Source: Muribaculaceae bacterium (GTDB lineage: Bacteria; Bacteroidota; Bacteroidia; Bacteroidales; Muribaculaceae). Taken from it: DNA of 61,984 nucleotides. Location: NCBI GenBank assembly GCA_022509105.1, contig JAFLTV010000003.1:12447-74430 (forward strand). The letters run 5' to 3'. A program made the translations under genes and the position numbers. The notes under the pieces are model-generated. The model made no database searches, was not told the origin of the DNA, and worked only from the letters and a program-made list of their open reading frames with translations. Shown one piece after another: positions 54,801 through 61,984 of the stretch (position 1 is the first letter of the stretch; each line of letters begins with the position of its first letter).

Positions 54801-55115
54801 TTATTTTGTTTCGCAAGTGCAATATTCATCTTTGAGGGCATGTTTGAAGTCTTCAAATGCAGGCATGATGCTTTGGAAGATCGGGTTGCCCGGATATTTC
54901 TTCAATACATGGTGGAGAAGACGCAGACCGCATACGAGTTCTTTTGCGTGTTTCTCAGTCATATTGCCTTTAGCAACGATTGCTTCAACCATCTTTTTGA
55001 GGTCGTGGTGACCGCCGAAGTTGAAACCGAATACGTCTTTAATCTTACCTTCCTCTACTTCAGTTACATGAAAATGATAGGAATGTTTTCTTTTGCAACA
55101 ACAGTTCTTTTCCAT
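54801..55115 (-). CDS. DUF3861-family protein, copy 1 with Cys clusters
   Basis: The 104-aa protein has the DUF3861 core (SYHFHVTEVE, FGGHHDLKKMV, GNMTEKHAKELVCGLRLLHH). Unlike its neighbour it also has cysteine clusters at both ends: residues 5-7 (CCC in MEKNCCCKRKH) and CTC near the C-terminus (DEYCTCETK). The extra cysteines and the paired His (HH) could bind metal, which is inference. It is the upstream gene of the pair. Confidence 0.8.
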   Translation of the reverse strand: MEKNCCCKRKHSYHFHVTEVEEGKIKDVFGFNFGGHHDLKKMVEAIVAKGNMTEKHAKELVCGLRLLHHVLKKYPGNPIFQSIMPAFEDFKHALKDEYCTCETK

Positions 55116-55201
55116 AACTTATGTTTTTTTAATGTTTTTGTTTTTGTATACTTTTTTCGATTATTTCCCGATTGCCGGGCTTTTATCTATATAACCAACA
55201 A

Positions 55202-55234
55202 AAAGGGAAAAAGTTTTTGAAACTTCTTCCCTTT
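55202..55234 (-). terminator. Terminator after the HU gene
   Basis: AAAGGGAA.AAGTTT and AAACTT.TTCCCTTT form a 15-bp stem with a single G-T pair on the minus strand and a 3-nt loop. The last bases run into TGTTGG on the minus strand. It follows the HU stop by 27 nt. Confidence 0.75.
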
Positions 55235-55260
55235 GTTGAAAATTTTCATAAAAGGCTGGG

Positions 55261-55539
55261 TTATCCTTTTGCCACTTCTTCTTTAAAGGTATTAGAAGGC
55301 TTGAATGCCGGAATTTTGTGAGCCGGGATAATAAGCGCAGTATTTTTAGAAATGTTTCTTGCTGTTTTTTCAGCACGAGTCTTGACAATGAAAGAACCGA
55401 AACCACGGAGATAAACATTTTCTCCATGAGCGAGGCTGTCTTTCACTACTTCCATAAATTTTTCAACCACTTCAAGAACGGCTCCTTTTTCCAAACCTGT
55501 GGTTCTTGCGATTTCGCTACAAACTTCTGCTTTTGTCAT
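55261..55539 (-). CDS. HU/IHF-family DNA-binding protein
   Basis: The 92-aa nucleoid protein has the typical order: helices (MTKAEVCSEIARTTGLEKGAVLEVVEKFMEVV), then the beta-arm region (LRGFGSFIVKTRAEKTARNISKNT) and the conserved C-terminal IPAHKIPAFKPSNTFKEEV. It bends or wraps DNA as a dimer. A consensus promoter lies upstream and a hairpin terminator downstream, so it is a single-gene unit. Confidence 0.95.
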   Translation of the reverse strand: MTKAEVCSEIARTTGLEKGAVLEVVEKFMEVVKDSLAHGENVYLRGFGSFIVKTRAEKTARNISKNTALIIPAHKIPAFKPSNTFKEEVAKG

Positions 55540-55579
55540 AATTTTTTATGTGTGTATTTTTGTTTATCGGTTTCAAAGG

Positions 55580-55612
55580 CAAAATTAGTAATTTTAATTT
55601 CATTTATACAAA
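55580..55612 (-). promoter_or_regulatory. Bacteroidota promoter for the HU gene
   Basis: On the minus strand TTTG (55612-55609), 21 nt, TAATTTTG (55587-55580). The leader to the start at 55539 is about 35 nt. Confidence 0.75.
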
Positions 55613-55628
55613 TAGAAACGGCATAGAA

Positions 55629-58037
55629 TCAGCTTTTTTTAGCTGTTTTAGACGATTTTTTTACGGTTTTTGCCTTTTTTGCTGTTGTTGTGCCCTTTGA
55701 GGGCGATTTTTTTTCTGTTTTTGAAGCTTCCTCCATTAATTTTTTTGCCTCTTCAAAAGTGAGTGTGGAGGCGTCTGTGCCTTTCGGAATTTTATAATTT
55801 TCCGCTTTTTTTGCTCCCTTAGGTTTATAGGCAAGATATGGACCGAACCTTCCATTCAACACTTCCAGTCCCGGCATTTCGCTGAAACTTTTGATAAGGC
55901 GGTTTGCTTCATCCTCTTTTTTCTTTTCAAGGAGTTGTTTGGCCTCCTCAAGAGTGATGGTCAATGGGTCTAATTCTTTCGGAATTGAAACAAAGGTATT
56001 GCCCAGTTTTATATACGGACCGAAACGTCCCACTGCGGCAGTGACTATCTCTCCGTCGATTTCACCCACTGTCCTTGGCAGCTCGAAAAGCTTGAGAGCC
56101 TCTTCCATTGTGATCGAAGATATGCTCTGTCCGCTTCTGAGACTCGCGAACAAGGGTTTTTCATCTGAGGCTGCATCCCCGATCTGCACAACCGGACCGA
56201 AGCGCCCGATCTTTACATATACCGGCTTGCCGTTTTCCGGCAGATTTCCTAATAAACGTTCCCCCACTTTGTGTTCTCCACGCTTCGCGTTGATATTCTC
56301 AATGCCGGGATGGAAACCGTCGTAGAATTCAGAAATCTCTTTTTGCCAGCCAAGCTTGCCTTCCGCTATGTCATCGAATTTTTCCTCCACTTTCGCAGTG
56401 AAATTATAGTCAAGAATATCGGGGAACTCGGCTGTGAGGAAATCATTGACAACCATTCCTACATCTGTGGGCACTAATTTCCCTTTGTCGCTCCCTGATT
56501 TCTCCCAAACGCTCAATTCATTGATTTCTCCGTCTTTCAGCCTTAGCGTTACATATTCCCTTTTTTCTCCTTCGCTCTCACCTTTTCTAACATAATCTCT
56601 ATGCTGGATAGTGGAAATTGTCGGAGAGTAGGTTGACGGACGCCCGATGCCCAGGTCTTCCATTTTCTTCACCAAAGCAGCCTCTGAATAGCGTGCAGGG
56701 GGCATTGTGTAGCGCTCGGAAGCTGTTATTTCTTCTGCTTTCACATTTTCTCCTACAGAAAGCCTGGGCAGCTCTACAAACTCTTGCTGTCTTGCATTCT
56801 CCGATTTCCAGACCTTAAGGAAGCCCTCAAATTTCACTACTTCTCCCTCTGCCTTAAAATAAAGGGAGTCGTCGGCATCAACATTTGGAGTCCGGCCCGA
56901 GGGAATAACGTCTATGTTGACTGCTGTTTTTTCAATTTCAGCATCGGCCATCTGCGAAGCTATGGTTCTTCTCCAGATCAATTCATAGAGTTTCTTTTCC
57001 TGAGCGGTGCCATCAATCTGTTCGTTGCTTATATATGTAGGCCTTATGGCTTCATGAGCTTCCTGGGCTCCCTTGCTGTGTGTGTGATATTTTCTCATCT
57101 TCAGATAGGAGTCGCCGAAGTTAGCTGAAAGATATTTTTTAATTTCAGCCATGGCCATATCCGAAAGGTTGGTGGAGTCGGTTCTCATATAAGTGATCTT
57201 ACCGCCTTCATACAGCTTTTGGGCCACCGACATTGTAAGGCTCACAGAGAAACCTAATTTTCTGGCAGCTTCTTGTTGGAGAGTGGAGGTGGTGAAAGGA
57301 GGATAAGGGGCGCGGCTTAATGGCTTGACTGCAACATCCCTTATCTTGAAAGAGGAATTCTTGCAAAATTCAAGATATTTTTCGGCTGCCTTGAAATCAG
57401 GCAATCTGTCGGAGAGCTCTCCTTTGAATTTATCATTCTTGGAATTCGCAAAAAGAGCCGATACCCTGAAATAAGGTTCAGGTTTGAAATCCTGAATCTC
57501 CTTTTCGCGTTCACAAATCAATCTTACAGCAACACTCTGCACTCTTCCCGCCGACAATGCCGGCTTGATTTTTTTCCATAACACGGGGCTAAGTTCAAAC
57601 CCCACGATTCTATCAAGAATTCTCCGGGCCTGTTGTGCGTTCACCCTGTCGATATCGATATGACGCGGATTTTCTATAGCCTTCAATATAGCGGGCTTTG
57701 TGATTTCATGAAAAACTATGCGATTGGTGGTTGACGGGTCAAGCCCGAGCACTTCGGCAAGATGCCAGGCAATAGCCTCCCCTTCGCGGTCTTCATCGCT
57801 TGCAAGCCAAACAGTTTCTGCCGACTTGGCGGCTTTGCGAAGTTTGTCTACAAGATCTTTCTTATCTTCCGGAATTTCATATTCCGGCTTGAAATTGTTT
57901 TCGACATCGATACTGAAGCCGTGCTTGCGCAAATCGCGTATATGGCCGTAACTTGACATTACGGTATAATCCTTCCCAAGGAATTTCTCTATGGTCTTAG
58001 CTTTAGCCGGAGACTCAACAATCACAAGATTTTTCAT
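55629..58037 (-). CDS. topA: DNA topoisomerase I
   Basis: TopA relaxes negative supercoils. The 802-aa protein has TOPRIM (LVIVESPAKAKTIEKFLG, DEDREGEAIAWHL) and the catalytic Tyr283 in ITYMRTDS. At the C-terminus there are no zinc fingers but at least three type IA C-terminal repeats (each with GRFGP: VKIGRFGPVVQIG, VGRFGPYIKLGN, LNGRFGPYLAYKP), ending in a Lys/Ser/Thr-rich tail (~755-802) for DNA contact. Its presence beside HU is natural for a supercoiling/nucleoid cluster that also has gyrB nearby. Confidence 0.97.
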   Translation of the reverse strand: MKNLVIVESPAKAKTIEKFLGKDYTVMSSYGHIRDLRKHGFSIDVENNFKPEYEIPEDKKDLVDKLRKAAKSAETVWLASDEDREGEAIAWHLAEVLGLDPSTTNRIVFHEITKPAILKAIENPRHIDIDRVNAQQARRILDRIVGFELSPVLWKKIKPALSAGRVQSVAVRLICEREKEIQDFKPEPYFRVSALFANSKNDKFKGELSDRLPDFKAAEKYLEFCKNSSFKIRDVAVKPLSRAPYPPFTTSTLQQEAARKLGFSVSLTMSVAQKLYEGGKITYMRTDSTNLSDMAMAEIKKYLSANFGDSYLKMRKYHTHSKGAQEAHEAIRPTYISNEQIDGTAQEKKLYELIWRRTIASQMADAEIEKTAVNIDVIPSGRTPNVDADDSLYFKAEGEVVKFEGFLKVWKSENARQQEFVELPRLSVGENVKAEEITASERYTMPPARYSEAALVKKMEDLGIGRPSTYSPTISTIQHRDYVRKGESEGEKREYVTLRLKDGEINELSVWEKSGSDKGKLVPTDVGMVVNDFLTAEFPDILDYNFTAKVEEKFDDIAEGKLGWQKEISEFYDGFHPGIENINAKRGEHKVGERLLGNLPENGKPVYVKIGRFGPVVQIGDAASDEKPLFASLRSGQSISSITMEEALKLFELPRTVGEIDGEIVTAAVGRFGPYIKLGNTFVSIPKELDPLTITLEEAKQLLEKKKEDEANRLIKSFSEMPGLEVLNGRFGPYLAYKPKGAKKAENYKIPKGTDASTLTFEEAKKLMEEASKTEKKSPSKGTTTAKKAKTVKKSSKTAKKS

Positions 58038-58056
58038 TCAATACTATTTAGTGGGG

Positions 58057-58088
58057 CAAAATTAACAATTTTTTTGATTAACAATAAA
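58057..58088 (-). promoter_or_regulatory. Promoter for topA
   Basis: On the minus strand TTTA (58088-58085), 20 nt, TAATTTTG (58064-58057), 20 nt before the topA ATG. The -33 base differs from consensus by one. Confidence 0.6.
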
Positions 58089-58180
58089 TTCGCCAATATG
58101 TTTAACATTAATTATTAATGATTTTTCAATTTTTCCCTATAAACCACTCCCTGTTAAAACTTTCTACAATAATAATTGAT

Positions 58181-58218
58181 AAAATTAACGTGAGCTCTTT
58201 ATCGGCTCACGTTAATTT
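58181..58218. terminator. Inverted-repeat hairpin after the remnant gene
   Basis: AAAATTAACGTGAGC (58181-58195) and GCTCACGTTAATTTT (58204-58218) are perfect 15-bp arms around an 8-nt loop. It overlaps the stop of the minus-strand remnant by one base and has a T-rich end, so it may be that gene's terminator. The core matches the hairpin at 829-863. Confidence 0.6.
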
Positions 58219-58439
58219 TATTCTGCAATTTTAATTATTCCTTCTTCAACTTCCTCTCCAAGTCCCCATGCCTCTATATAGGCATTCCTTGTTCCTTTAG
58301 GCACATGAACCGTTGGCACATCTGTAATAGTTCCTTATTATTTAAGCACGGTCAGTCGGCTTATAAACTCAGAAACAGCAATAGGTGTTATCCATTTCAC
58401 ATAGAATAAGCTATTTCTGTAACGGCCAAAATTACCTAA
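58218..58439 (-). pseudogene. Remnant of a leucine-rich-repeat (BspA-like) surface protein
   Basis: The minus-strand frame from 58334 to the TAA at 58220-58218 encodes VPTVHVPKGTRNAYIEAWG followed by an acidic end, like the C-terminal cap of BspA-type leucine-rich-repeat proteins (usually xxxVYVPKGxxxAYxxA). Two adjacent TAA codons (58340-58335) interrupt the same frame, which then continues open up to 58439 with the faint pattern WITPIAVSEF. No start codon or full repeat remains. Overall it looks like the 3' end of a decayed gene. The family assignment is by motif only. Confidence 0.5.
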
Positions 58440-58486
58440 TTAGTTTATTTTTACAAAGGTGAATTACCCCGAAGAGTCCCAAATAG

Positions 58487-60510
<2,024 letters not shown>

Positions 60511-60545
60511 TTAATTTTTATATAAACTTCTAATAATTTGAAAGT

Positions 60546-60588
60546 AAAGGGGGTCTCACTGCAAAAATATGGCAGTGAGACCTCTTTT
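60546..60588 (+). terminator. Strong rho-independent terminator after gyrB
   Basis: GGTCTCACTGC (60552-60562) and GCAGTGAGACC (60572-60582) form a perfect 11-bp stem, extended to about 17 bp with wobble and A-T pairs, around a 9-nt loop and ending in TTTT. Confidence 0.9.
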
Positions 60589-60659
60589 ATTAAGATTATT
60601 TAATGTGGAAGAGTATAAAATCGTGGCCTAAAAATTATGAAAAACGATAGTTAGGTTAT

Positions 60660-60667
60660 TATCTTTG
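60660..60667 (+). promoter_or_regulatory. -7 element for recA
   Basis: TATCTTTG matches TAnnTTTG and lies 59 nt before the recA ATG. No TTTG is at the right upstream distance. No LexA-type operator is evident. Confidence 0.5.
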
Positions 60668-60726
60668 CAACATAAAACAAAATAGGGGAAAAACCACTGA
60701 TTGAAAAATTTAAAAACAACATAAAC

Positions 60727-61914
60727 ATGGCAAAGAAAAAAACAACGGCTAAAAAAGCAGTGCGCATTAGCGACACTGAAGAAAAGAAGAAAGCTCTTGA
60801 GATGGCGCTCGCACACCTTGAGAAGGATTTCGGCACAGGCACGATCATGCGTCTCGGCGACAACGGCGTGCAGGATATTGAGACAGTGTCCACCGGCTCA
60901 ATCGGATTGGACTATGCCTTGGGAGTCGGCGGAGTGCCAAGAGGCAGGATAACTGAAATTTTTGGCGCCGAGTCATCAGGAAAGACCACTTTGGCTATCC
61001 ATATAATTGCGGAAGCCCAGAAAATGGGAGGTGTTTGTGCTATCATAGACGCCGAACATGCCTTCGACCGCTTTTATGCAGAGCAACTCGGAGTTGATGT
61101 AAACAATCTCTGGATTTCGCAGCCCGACAACGGAGAGCAGGCTCTTGAAATAGCCGAACAGCTTATTAATTCGGGAGCTATTGATGTGCTTGTGGTCGAC
61201 TCTGTGGCAGCCCTCACCCCGAAAGCGGAAATTGAGGGAGAAATGGGCGACAAGAACGTAGGTCTGCAGGCTCGTCTTATGAGCCAGGCAATGAGAAAGC
61301 TCACGGGAGCGATTTCAAGAACACGCACATGCTGTATCTTCATTAATCAGACTCGCGAAAAGATCGGAAACATGTACGGCCCGGCACAGACAACTACAGG
61401 CGGTAACGCCCTGAAATTCTATTCCACAGTGAGAATGGAGATTGCTCCTTCCACAATGATAAAAGACTCCTCCGACAAACCGCTTGGAAGAGTTGCAAGA
61501 GTGAAAGTGGTTAAAAACAAAGTGGCGCCTCCATTCAAGAAAGCCGAATTCGACATCATGTTTGGAGAAGGTATTTCCAAAGCAGGCGAGATCATAGACT
61601 ATGGTGTGGAGCTCGGCATTATCAAGAAAAGCGGCGCTTGGTTCTCCTATGGAGATGCGAAGATAGGCCAAGGTAAGGAAGGAGTGAGAAAGGCCCTCAA
61701 CGATAATCCGGAACTCATGGAAGAACTTGAAGAGAAAGTGCGTCAGGCCATCGAAGAAAAGCTCAATGGTGATAAGACAAAATCTATCGGCAACATTTTA
61801 GCTTCAAAAGAAACCGGGAAAGCCTCGGCAAAAGATGAAGACGATGATTTCGGAGCCATCGAAGCTGACGGCGACGAAGACTTCTTCGAAGAAGACATCG
61901 AAATCGAAGAATAA
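60727..61914 (+). CDS. recA: Recombinase RecA
   Basis: RecA forms filaments on single-stranded DNA for strand exchange and SOS signalling. The 395-aa protein has a basic N-terminus ([15 protein letters not shown]), Walker A GAESSGKT at residues 80-87, Walker [14 protein letters not shown], loop L1 [12 protein letters not shown], loop L2 [20 protein letters not shown], and a C-terminal acidic tail ([21 protein letters not shown]). It is about 40 residues longer than E. coli RecA, mostly in the two ends. It stands alone between the gyrB terminator and a tandem-repeat stretch. Confidence 0.98.
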   Translation: MAKKKTTAKKAVRISDTEEKKKALEMALAHLEKDFGTGTIMRLGDNGVQDIETVSTGSIGLDYALGVGGVPRGRITEIFGAESSGKTTLAIHIIAEAQKMGGVCAIIDAEHAFDRFYAEQLGVDVNNLWISQPDNGEQALEIAEQLINSGAIDVLVVDSVAALTPKAEIEGEMGDKNVGLQARLMSQAMRKLTGAISRTRTCCIFINQTREKIGNMYGPAQTTTGGNALKFYSTVRMEIAPSTMIKDSSDKPLGRVARVKVVKNKVAPPFKKAEFDIMFGEGISKAGEIIDYGVELGIIKKSGAWFSYGDAKIGQGKEGVRKALNDNPELMEELEEKVRQAIEEKLNGDKTKSIGNILASKETGKASAKDEDDDFGAIEADGDEDFFEEDIEIEE

Positions 61915-61984
61915 CAAACTCAAAGAATAAACAAACTCAAAGAATAAACAAACTCAAAGAATAAACAACCTCGAAGAGAATAAA
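61915..61984. repeat. 17-bp tandem repeat after recA
   Basis: The unit CAAACTCAAAGAATAAA occurs three times exactly (61915-61931, 61932-61948, 61949-61965), then a fourth diverged 19-nt copy (61966-61984) reaches the window edge. The array begins 1 nt after the recA stop, each unit contains TAA, and it probably continues beyond the window. Confidence 0.9.

Noticed and set aside
61915..61984. A CRISPR array after recA
   Set aside because: Repeats of 17 bp are adjacent without spacers, and no cas genes are present.

Overview
The window is a dense chromosomal segment from a member of the Bacteroidota, most likely order Bacteroidales (Muribaculaceae-like; this placement is inference, since no rRNA is present). 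The evidence is the promoter type and the gene families. Several intergenic regions carry the Bacteroidota sigma-ABfr promoter, TTTG-N19-21-TAnnTTTG, and start codons mostly lack Shine-Dalgarno sequences. Families typical of the group include DUF4294, DUF5715, DUF3861, the LptE/sigma-54-activator/SecG neighbourhood, lipoproteins with FKBP folds, a PCMD-like protein, SLBB export proteins and AsmA/TamB giants. I found no tRNA, rRNA, CRISPR array, insertion sequence or phage gene. This is mainly core genome with a few variable patches.

Layout. Positions 1-2000: a truncated unknown protein and a convergent metal-chelate/corrinoid-type binding lipoprotein, separated by an inverted-repeat hairpin. 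2.1-9.4 kb: information-processing genes metG, an M28/glutaminyl-cyclase lipoprotein, tyrS and polA. 9.5-18 kb: envelope and small-regulator genes, namely a TamB-like protein, a patatin, CorA, an OmpA-like lipoprotein, a thioredoxin-like lipoprotein and an XRE/coiled-coil regulator. 18-22 kb: a methyltransferase diverging from a TonB-dependent receptor, followed by a NupG-type MFS permease. 22-28 kb (minus strand): an exopolysaccharide export operon (SLBB/Wza-like, Wzz-like, M23 peptidase) and a membrane-anchored beta-propeller. 28.5-32 kb (minus): acyltransferase, sigma-54 activator, LptE, a 189-aa unknown and SecG. 32-35.7 kb: an FKBP cluster with a degenerate third copy, a soluble TonB-C-domain protein and a DUF5715/M15-like lipoprotein. 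35.7-40.6 kb: an AsmA-like giant and a HAD-AroB fusion. 40.6-49.2 kb: a xylose/xyloside locus (GH31 alpha-xylosidase, two esterase-like hydrolases, xylB, xylA, xylE). 49.3-54 kb: a PCMD-like protein, dapB, lepB, WbqC and DUF4294. 54-58 kb (minus): a small membrane protein, two DUF3861 paralogues, HU and topA. 58-62 kb: an apparent leucine-rich-repeat pseudogene, gyrB and recA, ending in a 17-bp tandem repeat.

How the genes work together. The strongest functional unit is the xylose locus: periplasmic hydrolases release xylose from substituted xylo-oligosaccharides, XylE imports it, and XylA and XylB convert it to xylulose-5-phosphate. The SLBB-Wzz-M23 operon is an export module without its glycosyltransferases. 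TamB, AsmA, patatin, PlsC-type acyltransferase and LptE all point to outer-membrane lipid homeostasis. The points most worth a second look are the HAD-AroB fusion, the altered proofreading motifs in PolA, the FKBP series that decays into a non-catalytic paralogue, the methyltransferase/TonB receptor/permease module, the DUF3861 pair, a probably leaderless lipoprotein promoter, and one inverted repeat that occurs twice about 57 kb apart. I see no single complete, clearly novel system.
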